Shown here: piece after piece, positions 10,752-18,188 of the stretch
Layout of the letters: every line of letters begins with the position of its first letter
Numbering within the stretch: the stretch's first letter is position 1
From: Verrucomicrobia bacterium UBA1727
GTDB lineage: Bacteria > Verrucomicrobiota > Kiritimatiellia > RFP12 > UBA1067
Assembly: GCA_002315875.1 (NCBI GenBank)
Contig: DCIL01000045.1
Span: 48,758-66,945 of the forward strand
Direction of reading: 5' to 3'
DNA length: 18,188 nucleotides
The notes under the pieces: generated by a model
Database searches by the model: none
The model's input: the letters and a program-made list of their open reading frames with translations, nothing else
Told to the model about the DNA's origin: nothing
Position numbers and translations under genes: made by a program

Positions 10752-12862
10752 GCACTTCTCTGATCCTTCTGTCCGTTCTCGTTTCGGCGCTGGCGCTTTC
10801 TGACGCCGAGCGCAATCACTCCACGGAAATGAACGCGGCGAAGAACGTCGCCTCGTCGACCGTGGTGAAGGGTGGAGTCAAGGTGCTCTTCCTCGGAAAC
10901 TCGATCACGCTTCACGCGCCCGCCCCGCAGATCGGGTGGACGAATTCGTGGGGTATGGCCGCGAGCAGTGCCGAGAATGACTACGTCCACATCGTCACCC
11001 GCGGCATCGAGGCGAAGCTCGGACGCAAGGCCGACGTGCGGGTGAGAAATGTCGCCGGTTTCGAGCGCAACTTCGAGACCTGGAAGCCTTCGCCAGAGAT
11101 CGAGGAGCTCACTAAGTTCGATCCGGACTATCTCATCATCGCCATCGGTGAGAATACGCGCGACCTTAGGACACACGAGGACCGCCTCGCCTATACCGAT
11201 GCACTTAAGAAGCTCATTTCGCTTTTCCTGCGCGGACGCACCAAGCCGCATACCGTGGTGCGCGGCGTGTTCTGGAAGAATCCGTGGAAGGACTGGTGCC
11301 TCGAGCGCGCGGCGAGCGATCTCGCGCTTACCTTCGTCAAGACGGACTTCAACAAGTGCCGCGAGATGTGTGCGTACGGAAAGTTCTGGCATGAAGGCGT
11401 CGCGGGACATCCTGGCGATGCCGGCATGCAGGCGACTGCGACCGCGATTCTCGAGGGATTCTTTCCGGTGGACTCCGGTTACGCGGCCTGGGTGGACGGA
11501 CGCCCGGTCGATGTCGAGCCGATCCGCGTATCGCGTCAGCCGTTCAACCAATGGGCGGCGAGCTATCAGCGTCCCCAGGACCAGACGGAGATCGCGGGAA
11601 TGCTCCGCTTCGAGACGGACGGTCCCTCGCGCCTCGTTGTGCGGCAATTCGGTCAGACGCGGCCGACTACGAATGTCATCGTGCGTCCGCTTTCCGCCAG
11701 GGTAAAGCCTGCTGTCGCCAAGGACGGCGTCATCTCGTTCACGCTGCCGAAACCCGGGTATTACGTCCTTGAGATCGACGGTTATCATCGTCCCTTGGAG
11801 ATCTTCGCCCAACAGCGGCGCGATTTCGCGGCGGAAAAGAAAGAGGCGAACATCGTGTTCGGTCCTGGAATTCACAATCCCGTCATCGTCAAGCTCAAGA
11901 GTCACGACCGCGTCTACATCGACAAGGATGCGATTGTCTACGGATCGTTCCAGGCGGACAAGGTCGAGGACGTGAAGGTGAGCGGCTACGGCATCATCTC
12001 CGGGGCGCGCAATCGCCGCGTAGGTCACGCGTGCTATCGCGAAGGCATGGATGGTGCGGTCAGGATCATCGACTCGCACCGGATCACCTTTGATGGTCCG
12101 ACGGTGCTCGACTCGTGCTGCTGGTGCGTCGCCGCGTTCAATTCGAGTGACCTCGAGCTCAGGAACCTGAAGGTGACGGGTGCGTGGCGGTACAATACCG
12201 ACGGCATCGACATCTGCAATTCCCAGCGCGTGCGTGTAAGCAACTGTTTCGTACATTCCTTCGACGATACGCTCGTGGTGAAGGGCATCTCGCACGATTA
12301 CGTCGAAATGAAGAAGGCGCTCTCGCTTGATTTCAAGCGCAACGAGCCGATCGAGGACATCGTCTTTTCCAATTGCGTGTGCTGGTGCGGATGGGGGCGC
12401 ACCCTTGAGCTCGGACTCGAGACCTGGGCCTCGCGAATCGCCGGCGTCGTCTTCGAGGACTGCGACCTCATCCACAATGCCATCTATGCGCTCAGCGTTC
12501 ATCTGGGCGGTCCGGCGATGGTGGACGATGTCACCTATCGCAACATCCGCATCGAGAGCGACGGGTGCGAGGAGAGGTGCGTCTATCAGACCAACCGCGA
12601 CCAGAAGGCGGACTGCAAGCCGGGCAATGCTCTTTGCTGGCTCACGATCTCGAACTACAAGATGTTCTCCAAAGGTTTCTATGAAGGCAATAAGACATTG
12701 CTAAACGAACCGCGCGGAAACTTCAAGAAGGTGACGGTCGACAACGTTTCGATCACGAGAACCAACGGGGCTCCGAAACCGTATCGTGAAATCAATATGG
12801 AAAAGGTCAAGGCGGGCGAGATTTCGATAACGAACATAAAGATGGATGGAGTCGATGAATAA
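10748..12862 (+). CDS. Secreted SGNH hydrolase / beta-helix glycosidase (GH28-like) fusion
   Basis: 704 residues: signal peptide (about 1-20), an SGNH/GDSL esterase domain (about 42-240), a small beta-rich connector (about 255-350) and a right-handed beta-helix (about 368-700). In the esterase, block I is FLGNSIT with S52, block III is IGENT with N136, and block V is GHPGDAGM with H221. The aspartate usual three residues before that histidine is not present. The helix domain has the GH28/GH49-type start (FGPGIHNPVIVKLKSHDRVY, VKVSGYGIISG) and RYNTDGIDI (482-489) plus FDDTLVVKG (505-513), recalling the NTD and DD acid motifs. A GHG motif is not seen. It probably removes ester groups from, and cleaves, an acidic or branched polysaccharide in the periplasm or outside. 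GGAG 8 nt before ATG 10748; an in-frame GTG at 10739 is less likely. Confidence 0.82.
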   Translation: MSTSLILLSVLVSALALSDAERNHSTEMNAAKNVASSTVVKGGVKVLFLGNSITLHAPAPQIGWTNSWGMAASSAENDYVHIVTRGIEAKLGRKADVRVRNVAGFERNFETWKPSPEIEELTKFDPDYLIIAIGENTRDLRTHEDRLAYTDALKKLISLFLRGRTKPHTVVRGVFWKNPWKDWCLERAASDLALTFVKTDFNKCREMCAYGKFWHEGVAGHPGDAGMQATATAILEGFFPVDSGYAAWVDGRPVDVEPIRVSRQPFNQWAASYQRPQDQTEIAGMLRFETDGPSRLVVRQFGQTRPTTNVIVRPLSARVKPAVAKDGVISFTLPKPGYYVLEIDGYHRPLEIFAQQRRDFAAEKKEANIVFGPGIHNPVIVKLKSHDRVYIDKDAIVYGSFQADKVEDVKVSGYGIISGARNRRVGHACYREGMDGAVRIIDSHRITFDGPTVLDSCCWCVAAFNSSDLELRNLKVTGAWRYNTDGIDICNSQRVRVSNCFVHSFDDTLVVKGISHDYVEMKKALSLDFKRNEPIEDIVFSNCVCWCGWGRTLELGLETWASRIAGVVFEDCDLIHNAIYALSVHLGGPAMVDDVTYRNIRIESDGCEERCVYQTNRDQKADCKPGNALCWLTISNYKMFSKGFYEGNKTLLNEPRGNFKKVTVDNVSITRTNGAPKPYREINMEKVKAGEISITNIKMDGVDE

Positions 12863-14021
12863 GACGGTAGCGATAGTCGGGGCGGTGGTTTTCGTCGCCG
12901 TGGGATGGTTCGGACACGCAGTGTTCGGAACTAAGGAAATTGCCCGTGCGGAGGTGCCTGCGGTAGATCCTGCCGTCTCGGTCGGTTTCGCGAAGACGGT
13001 GGTGTTCAATCCCGTCGATGAGTATGTCGGACACGTCGAGCCGATTGAGGAGACGGACATTCTGCCGCAGATCGACGGCTACATCAAGAAGGTCTGTTTC
13101 ATCGAGGGTGCGTTCGTTAAGGCGGGAGACGTGCTTTTCGAGATTGATCCCGAACAGTACGAAGCTGCGCGCAATCTCCGTTATTCCGAAGTGCTCGCCG
13201 CGGAATCGAAGGTGGTGGTGGCCGAGACCGATGTCGATCGTGCGAAGCGTTACTACGCGCGGCTTACGTCCGCCGATGACCGCGGCGTGACCGCGACCGA
13301 ACGCGATGTCGCCGAGACGACGCTCGCCTCAGCCCAGGCCGAACTCAAGGCCGCCAAGGCGTCCGTCGAGCAAGCCAAGGCCGCCGCGGCGATTGCGGAC
13401 TTCAATCTCAAACATACCGTCGTCAAGTCTCCGATCTCGGGACGCATCGGCAAGGCGCTCCGTCATGTCGGTGATTATGTCTCGCCGTCCAAGAGTCCTC
13501 TCGCCCAGGTCGTGCAGCTCGATCCGATCCGCGTGGTCTTTCCGATTACGGACAAGGCCTACGGTGCGTGGCGGAGTGCGGCGGAGCGCGGCGGACGCGA
13601 GCTCAAGGATTCGCGGAGATTGCGGCTCAAGCTTCCCGACGGTGTCGAATATTCGAAGAACGGCGTCATCGACTTCGGCAATCACAAGGTCGATCGAGAG
13701 ACGGGCAGCGTCGTCCTTTACGTCAGCTTCGCGAATCCGTCCGGCGCACTCCTGCCCAACGCCTTCGTGCGCGTACTTAGTGACGAGACGAATCCGCCGC
13801 GCTCGCTGACCGTGCCGGTCGCGGCAGTTTCGCGGACGGCGAACGGGGCCACGGTGTGGACGCTTGCGGACGATTCGACCGTCAAGGCGAATGCGGTTGA
13901 ACTCGGCGGCACTTGGAACGGTCTTGCCGAGATCAAGAAGGGACTTTCCGAAGGCGCGAAGGTGGTCATTCACGGAGGGTTCAAACTTCGGGACGGAATG
14001 AAGGCGAGAGTGGCGGAATGA
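12855..14021 (+). CDS. RND efflux periplasmic adaptor (HlyD/AcrA family)
   Basis: This 388-residue membrane-fusion protein has an N-terminal signal anchor (residues 4-24, no lipobox cysteine), a biotinyl-lipoyl half-motif (ETDILPQIDGYIKKVCFIEG, 66-85, and KAGDVLFEIDP, 89-99), an alpha-hairpin (about 102-180, Ala/Glu-rich), the second lipoyl half (TVVKSPISGRIGKALRHVGD, 188-207) and beta-barrel plus membrane-proximal domains. It should bridge the RND pump to an outer-membrane channel. ATG 12855 overlaps the glycosidase stop by 8 nt; an earlier in-frame ATG (12846) is possible. The stop overlaps the RND start (ATGA). No outer-membrane factor gene is present in the window, so a TolC-like partner must come from elsewhere. 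Confidence 0.9.
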   Translation: MNKTVAIVGAVVFVAVGWFGHAVFGTKEIARAEVPAVDPAVSVGFAKTVVFNPVDEYVGHVEPIEETDILPQIDGYIKKVCFIEGAFVKAGDVLFEIDPEQYEAARNLRYSEVLAAESKVVVAETDVDRAKRYYARLTSADDRGVTATERDVAETTLASAQAELKAAKASVEQAKAAAAIADFNLKHTVVKSPISGRIGKALRHVGDYVSPSKSPLAQVVQLDPIRVVFPITDKAYGAWRSAAERGGRELKDSRRLRLKLPDGVEYSKNGVIDFGNHKVDRETGSVVLYVSFANPSGALLPNAFVRVLSDETNPPRSLTVPVAAVSRTANGATVWTLADDSTVKANAVELGGTWNGLAEIKKGLSEGAKVVIHGGFKLRDGMKARVAE

Positions 14022-16957
14022 GGGGCTTTCTCAACATCTTCCTGCATCGTCCGCGCATCGCCTCGGCCATCGCCATCGTCTCGCTGATTGCCGGCGTCTT
14101 TTCCCTCACTTCGCTTCCGGTCGCGTTCTTTCCGTCCGTCGCGCTGCCGACGATCAGCGTGAGCTGCACCTATCCTGGCGCTAACGCGCGGGACGTCCTC
14201 AATACGATCGCAGGACGCATCGAGGATCAGGTCAACGGCGTCGAGGGCTTCGATCACATGGCCAGTTCTTGCAGCGACAGCGGCTCCTACAGTCTCACCG
14301 TCTACTTCCAGGCCGGCTTCGATCGCGATCTCGCGCTCATGAAGGTTCAGGCCGCGGTCCAGCAGGCGCTTCCGCAGTTGCCTCAGGAAGTGAAGAATAC
14401 GGGCGTTACCGTCGGCATCGGACAGACGATCGATCTCGGTTACGTCACGCTCTATTCCGAACGCGGAGAACTCACGCGCGATGAGGTCGTCGACTATATG
14501 TTCGGCGTGGTCAGTCCCGCGCTCCAGCGCGTGCAGGGCGTCGGCGCTTCGCAGGTTCGGGATACCAAGCTTGCCATGCGCGTCTGGCTCGATGCGGGAC
14601 GACTCGCGGCGCTTGGAATCAATACGGACGAAGTGGTCGCCGCGATCAAGGCCCAGAACGTGCAGGCCTCGCTCGGTACGGTCGGTGGTTCGCCGACCGA
14701 GAATGCCGCGTGCCGCGTCATCTCGCTCGTGTCGAAGGGACGACTCAAGACCGCCGAGGAATTCGGTGCGATAATCGTCCGCACCCGCCCGGACGGCACG
14801 CTCGTCTATCTGCGTGACATCGCCACGATCGGCCTCGGACACGAGACCTATTCCTACGAAGGTTACTTCGGCGACAAGTCGGCCTGCGTCACCCATCTCT
14901 ACCAGATTCCCGGTGCCAACACGCTTGCGACCATTGATGAGATCAAGCGGATGCTGGGCGAGCTCGAGAAGCGTTTCCCGGGCGATCTCAAGTGGGACAT
15001 GACCGTCGATGTCTCGCGCTATTCGGCGTCCGCGCTCTACGGGGTGGGACTCTCCCTCGCGCTTGCCGCGGTCCTCGCGCTGGTCGTGCTGCTCGTTGCC
15101 TTCCGATCGCTGAGGATGGCGCTCGTGCCGTTCCTCTCCGCGCTCGTGCCGTTCTCGCTGGTGCTCACGGTCCTTGCCGTCTTCGGATACTTCATCACCG
15201 TGCTCACGCTCTTCGCGCTTGCCGCGTCCCTGGTCTTCATCGTCGGCACTGCGACTTGTGCGACGAGGGCGGTGCGGGACGGACGTTTTGAGGAGGTTCG
15301 CATCGATCTCATCGCGGCAGGTGCGATCGTGTCTGTTTCTTCGCTCGTGCTGATGCTGCTCGGTGGTGTGCAGGGCATCATCATCCGTCAGTTTGCGGTC
15401 GTCTTTGCCGCGGCCGGCGTTGCCTCGACGATCAATGCGCTCGCCGTGGTGCCGTCCTTCGCCTCCTGGCTGGGCATTGGTCGCACGCCGGTGGCGGCGG
15501 GCGGAACGCCTTTGCCGCTGCCTCGCGTCCCCGGCGCCTCGTTCGTCGCCTTCGGTGCGGTGGTGGCGATGGCCCTCGCCTCGTTGTCCGTCTCTTCGGG
15601 ATTGGCGCGCGATCTCATTCCAAATGAGGATCTCGGTATCGTAATGCTCGACATCAAGACGGTCGAGGGAACTTCGCGTCCGAATGTCTCGAAAATCGTC
15701 CGCAACGCCTACGAGAAGATCTGCGCGTCTTGTGAGATCGAGAAGTCCTTCATCGTGCTCGGCGAGGGAGTTTTCACGCCTGCAGGCGAACATTCGGCGA
15801 AGATGTTCCTGGTGCTCAAGGACTGGTCGGAGCGCAAGGACGGCGCAAGCACGATGGACATGGTGCGGCGCATTCGTGCGGTCGTCTCGGACATTCCCGA
15901 GGCGGAGATCAGCGTGTTGACGATTCCGACCGTACCTGGTTTCGGTACGGTCTCCTGCGTGGCTCCGCTCGTGCAGTCCATCTCCGACAACGATCCGGTG
16001 CGGCTTTCACGCGAAGCGCATCGGCTGCAGGCGATCTTCCAGCGTTCGCCGTTGGCGGACAGCGTGACGTGCGGCTACAATGCGTCCGTTCCGCACCTGC
16101 GCATCAAGGTCGACCGTGCCAAGTGCGAGACGATGAAGGTTCCGCTCTCGACGCTCTTCACGACGCTTCAGCATAATCTCGGTTCGATCTACATCAACGA
16201 CATCAATCTCGGCAATCAGGTCAATCGCGTGACGCTGATGAGCGACTGGAAGGGGAGAGCCGATCCGGAGCGGATGTCTTCGCTCTACGTGCGCTCCACG
16301 ACGGGAGCGATGGTGCCGATGAGCACGCTCGTGGAATACGAGGAGGAACTCGGGCCCAACGAACTCTACCGATACAACCGCTATCTTTACTGCACGGTCG
16401 ACATGGCGCAGAAGGCGGGCGTGTCGTTGAAGGAGGCGATGGACGAGATCACGCGCATTCTCGATCGCGAATTGCCGCGGGACTACGCAACGGGCTGGAA
16501 TGGGCTCGCGCGCGAGGAGGCGTCCAACCGCGGCAAGTTCGAGTTGATGATCGCTCTTTCGATCCTGATGGCGTATCTCGTGCTGATGGTGCGCTACGAA
16601 TCGTGGCGGCGTTCGCTCATGACTTTGCTGCCGACGGTTGCCGCGGTCTTCGGTGCGGTGCTCGCTCTCTCGCTGGCCGGGGTCTCGCTTTCGCTTTATT
16701 CCAAGTTCGCCCTGGTCATGCTGGTGGTCGTCAATGCCGCCTATTCGATGATGGTAGGCGAAGAAGCGAGCTGGCGCGGACGGCTTCTCCTGCCGCTGAT
16801 GTCCGCAGCGATGATGCTTCCGTTCGTCTTCACTTCCGGTGCGGCAGCGGCTGGCAGTCGTACTTTCGGATATGCGCTCATCGGCGGCTTCCTCGGCTAT
16901 GCGTTCATCGGCGTGCCGCTCTCGCGCTTCCTGCCTCGCATAAACTTGGGGAGTTGA
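14018..16957 (+). CDS. RND transporter (AcrB-like, HAE1) lacking the usual proton-relay residues
   Basis: This 979-residue protein has the duplicated RND plan: TM1 (about 9-28), a large periplasmic porter/docking loop with AcrB-like motifs (SLPVAFFPSVALPTISVSCT, YPGANARDV, QAALPQLPQEV-like), TM2-6, then the second repeat with TM7, a second periplasmic loop and TM8-12. It is about 60-70 residues shorter than AcrB. In TM4, LTLFALAASLVFIVGTATCA aligns without gaps to AcrB [20 protein letters not shown], so the Asp pair (D407/D408 in AcrB) is G410/T411. In TM10, the position of K940 appears to be A908. The TM11 LRP motif is LLP. Cytoplasmic loops after TM4 and TM10 are shortened. The family is clear, but energisation by the normal proton relay is doubtful. 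ATG overlaps the adaptor stop. Confidence 0.88.
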   Translation: MRGFLNIFLHRPRIASAIAIVSLIAGVFSLTSLPVAFFPSVALPTISVSCTYPGANARDVLNTIAGRIEDQVNGVEGFDHMASSCSDSGSYSLTVYFQAGFDRDLALMKVQAAVQQALPQLPQEVKNTGVTVGIGQTIDLGYVTLYSERGELTRDEVVDYMFGVVSPALQRVQGVGASQVRDTKLAMRVWLDAGRLAALGINTDEVVAAIKAQNVQASLGTVGGSPTENAACRVISLVSKGRLKTAEEFGAIIVRTRPDGTLVYLRDIATIGLGHETYSYEGYFGDKSACVTHLYQIPGANTLATIDEIKRMLGELEKRFPGDLKWDMTVDVSRYSASALYGVGLSLALAAVLALVVLLVAFRSLRMALVPFLSALVPFSLVLTVLAVFGYFITVLTLFALAASLVFIVGTATCATRAVRDGRFEEVRIDLIAAGAIVSVSSLVLMLLGGVQGIIIRQFAVVFAAAGVASTINALAVVPSFASWLGIGRTPVAAGGTPLPLPRVPGASFVAFGAVVAMALASLSVSSGLARDLIPNEDLGIVMLDIKTVEGTSRPNVSKIVRNAYEKICASCEIEKSFIVLGEGVFTPAGEHSAKMFLVLKDWSERKDGASTMDMVRRIRAVVSDIPEAEISVLTIPTVPGFGTVSCVAPLVQSISDNDPVRLSREAHRLQAIFQRSPLADSVTCGYNASVPHLRIKVDRAKCETMKVPLSTLFTTLQHNLGSIYINDINLGNQVNRVTLMSDWKGRADPERMSSLYVRSTTGAMVPMSTLVEYEEELGPNELYRYNRYLYCTVDMAQKAGVSLKEAMDEITRILDRELPRDYATGWNGLAREEASNRGKFELMIALSILMAYLVLMVRYESWRRSLMTLLPTVAAVFGAVLALSLAGVSLSLYSKFALVMLVVVNAAYSMMVGEEASWRGRLLLPLMSAAMMLPFVFTSGAAAAGSRTFGYALIGGFLGYAFIGVPLSRFLPRINLGS

Positions 16958-16970
16958 AGATTAGGTGTAG

Positions 16971-17009
16971 GGCCTCATGCAGGGTCTGTCCCTGAAAGTT
17001 ATGAGGGCC
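16971..17009. repeat. Nested hairpin with GGGACAGACCC motif after the RND gene
   Basis: GGCCTCAT (16971-16978) pairs with ATGAGGGCC (17001-17009) with one bulge and encloses CAGGG/CCCTG (16980-16984 with 16990-16994). The minus strand reads CAGGGACAGACCCTG, sharing GGGACAGACCC with 2719-2731. There is no T run, so this is REP-like rather than a clear terminator, though it could protect the 3' end of the RND transcript. Confidence 0.6.
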
Positions 17010-17065
17010 AGCCACAGGTGGCGGGGTTCTGAACGGTTCCCTATTCGTTCTCTTGGACCGCTTTT

Positions 17066-17082
17066 TGGTATAATACGCTCCT
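17066..17082 (+). promoter_or_regulatory. Extended -10 promoter, near-leaderless start of asd
   Basis: TTGGTATAATACG: TATAAT at 17069-17074 preceded by TGG. The predicted transcription start (about 17081) is 1-3 nt from ATG 17083, and no Shine-Dalgarno is possible in the 8 nt between. TTGGAC at 17053-17058 is too close to serve as a -35, so the extended -10 probably carries the promoter. Confidence 0.7.
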
Positions 17083-18096
17083 ATGAAGCAATACAAAGTT
17101 GGTTTGGTGGGTGTCGGCGCAGTCGGCACGGAGATGATCAAGGTCCTCAAGGAGCGTAATTTCCCGCTCGCAGGCCAGGTTCAGGTGTTCGCGTCCCGCG
17201 AGCGCGACGAGCAGATTCTCGGCGAGACGTATCACGTGCTCCCGGCGACGGAGAAGAGCTTTGACGGACTGGACATCGTCCTTTTCGCCGGCAAGACGGA
17301 TGTGGCCATCCAGCTCAAGGATGCCTGCGTCAAGGCGGGGGCGAAGATGATCGACAATTCGCGTGCCTTCCGCCAGGATCCCGAGGTGCCGCTGGTGGTG
17401 CCGCAGGTCAATGCCGAGGATCTGGACTGGAACAAGGGCGTCATCGCCAATCCGAACTGCACGACGGCGATCATGCTCGAGGCGGTCGCTCCGCTGCACA
17501 AGGCCTTCGGGCTCAAGCGTCTCATCGCCTCGACCTACCAGGCGGCGTCCGGCGCCGGTGCGCCCGGCTTGAGCGAGCTTGAGGACCAGATCCACGATTA
17601 TGCCGCGGGCAAGGAGCTTACGGTCAAGGCCTTCCAGCATCAGCTCATGTACAATCTCATTCCGCACATCGACAAGTTCGACGAAGAGAACTGGTACACG
17701 CTTGAAGAGCTCAAGATGCGTAACGAGGCCAGGAAGATGCTTCACCTTCCCGACTTGAAGCTCTCCTGCACCTGCGTGCGCGTGCCGATCGCGCGTGCCC
17801 ATTCCGAATCGCTCAACCTCGAGTTCGAGAAGGACGTGACGCCGGAGATGGCGCGCGAGGTTCTTCGCGGAGCCGAGGGCGTGAAGGTGGTGGATGATCC
17901 GCTCAACGGCGGATATCCGATGCCGCTCGATGCGACTGCCAAGTACGACGTACTCGCCGGGCGCATCCGTCAGGACATCTCGCGTGACGACAAGAAGGGT
18001 CTCGAGATGTTCGTCTCTGGCGATCAGCTTCTGCGTGGTGCGGCCTTGAACGCCGTCGAGATCGCAGAGCACCTCATCAAGCGCAATCTCGTCTAA
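17083..18096 (+). CDS. asd: Aspartate-semialdehyde dehydrogenase
   Basis: Asd reduces aspartyl phosphate to aspartate semialdehyde, the branch point to lysine/diaminopimelate, threonine and methionine. The 337-residue protein has the NADP-binding start KVGLVGVGAVGTEMIKVL (GVGAVG in place of the usual GATGAVG), IDNSRAFR (90-97), the active-site cysteine in IANPNCTTAIM (C126), TYQAASGAGAPG (151-162) and the general-base histidine in VRVPIARAHSE (H240). Length is normal for the family. It has its own promoter and is followed after 1 nt by the ABC-F gene, so the two are probably co-transcribed. Confidence 0.95.
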   Translation: MKQYKVGLVGVGAVGTEMIKVLKERNFPLAGQVQVFASRERDEQILGETYHVLPATEKSFDGLDIVLFAGKTDVAIQLKDACVKAGAKMIDNSRAFRQDPEVPLVVPQVNAEDLDWNKGVIANPNCTTAIMLEAVAPLHKAFGLKRLIASTYQAASGAGAPGLSELEDQIHDYAAGKELTVKAFQHQLMYNLIPHIDKFDEENWYTLEELKMRNEARKMLHLPDLKLSCTCVRVPIARAHSESLNLEFEKDVTPEMAREVLRGAEGVKVVDDPLNGGYPMPLDATAKYDVLAGRIRQDISRDDKKGLEMFVSGDQLLRGAALNAVEIAEHLIKRNLV

Positions 18097-18097
18097 G

Positions 18098-18188
18098 ATG
18101 GCCGGCGAATATCAGTTTTCGCTCATTGACGTCACCAAGCAGCAGGGGACGAAGACGATCCTCAAGGACGTCAACCTCAGCTTTTTCT
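18098..18188 (+). CDS. ettA: ABC-F ATPase, EttA-like, 5' part
   Basis: ATG 18098 starts one nt after the asd stop and stays open to the window end (30 codons): MAGEYQFSLIDVTKQQGTKT, then ILKDVNLSFF. EttA proteins begin with a Y-T-(M)-x-x-(V)-x-K core, then ILK-x-(I)-x-LSFF just before the first Walker A (PGAKIGVLG), which would fall outside the window. EttA binds the ribosomal E site and gates translation by ADP/ATP ratio. The LSFF match favours EttA over other ABC-F or transport ATPases, but only the first 30 residues can be seen. Confidence 0.65.
   Translation, partial: MAGEYQFSLIDVTKQQGTKTILKDVNLSFF

Noticed and set aside
10661..12502. 613-codon open frame on the minus strand opposite the SGNH/beta-helix gene
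   Set aside because: It is a shadow of a strongly coding GC-rich + strand gene: composition is Arg/Asp/Val/His-rich with no recognisable motif, and the + frame has clear domains.
13970..15793. 607-codon open frame on the minus strand opposite the RND gene
   Set aside because: Highly charged, Arg/Glu/Asp-rich, no domain; mirrors the hydrophobic + strand RND protein.
4227..16970. 13-mer CTACACCTAATCT (4227-4239) and its exact inverse AGATTAGGTGTAG (16958-16970)
   Set aside because: A few matches of this length are expected by chance in 18 kb on both strands; the shared location in gaps before promoters is suggestive but too weak to claim.

Overview
This 18.2 kb window is GC-rich bacterial chromosome. 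Almost every base codes, and every gene reads on the + strand. The cell is Gram-negative: there is an RND-type transporter with its periplasmic adaptor, secreted or periplasmic proteins with signal peptides, and a sigma-54 type activator. No rRNA or tRNA is present, so taxonomy is a guess. The protein style, the carbohydrate-active enzyme and the repeat-filled gaps suggest a gut or sediment PVC-group bacterium such as a Kiritimatiellota/Verrucomicrobiota relative (inference, low to moderate confidence).

Layout. 1-1435: the 3' part of der (ribosome-assembly GTPase) overlapping holB (clamp-loader delta'). 1449-2675: nagA, with a low-complexity in-frame insert. 2676-3244: a gene-poor gap made of several repeat types: a CCATTGG tandem array, REP-like hairpins and a pyrimidine-rich tract. 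3245-4217: a broken gene encoding a chagasin-like inhibitor domain joined to a metal-hydrolase-like domain. 4282-7205: a GAF/AAA+/Fis activator overlapping by 4 nt a fused hisH-hisF gene. 7206-7750: two tandem small ORF cassettes bounded by degenerate heptamer arrays; the second encodes a four-helix-bundle protein of the 23S-IVP family. 7756-16957: guaA, an AGCS alanine/glycine symporter, an SGNH-hydrolase/beta-helix glycosidase fusion, an HlyD-type adaptor and an RND protein, the last four joined by 4-8 nt overlaps. 17083-18096: asd from its own promoter. 18098-end: the start of an ABC-F ATPase (EttA-like).

How the genes work together. Most are housekeeping genes: replication, ribosome assembly, histidine, GMP and aspartate-family biosynthesis, and aminosugar catabolism. 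The symporter, polysaccharide enzyme, adaptor and RND genes look like one transcription unit behind guaA.

Most interesting points. (1) A family of pyrimidine-rich repeats sits in gaps and, in frame, inside nagA, guaA and exactly at the HisH-HisF junction. (2) The four-helix-bundle gene takes its Shine-Dalgarno, start codon, C-terminal codons and stop codon from oppositely oriented heptamer arrays, and a 35-codon mini-ORF beside it has the same architecture. (3) The RND protein appears to lack the charged proton-relay residues in both halves. (4) Three promoters share a TTGNTATAATACG extended -10, two of them so close to the ATG that the transcripts should be nearly leaderless.
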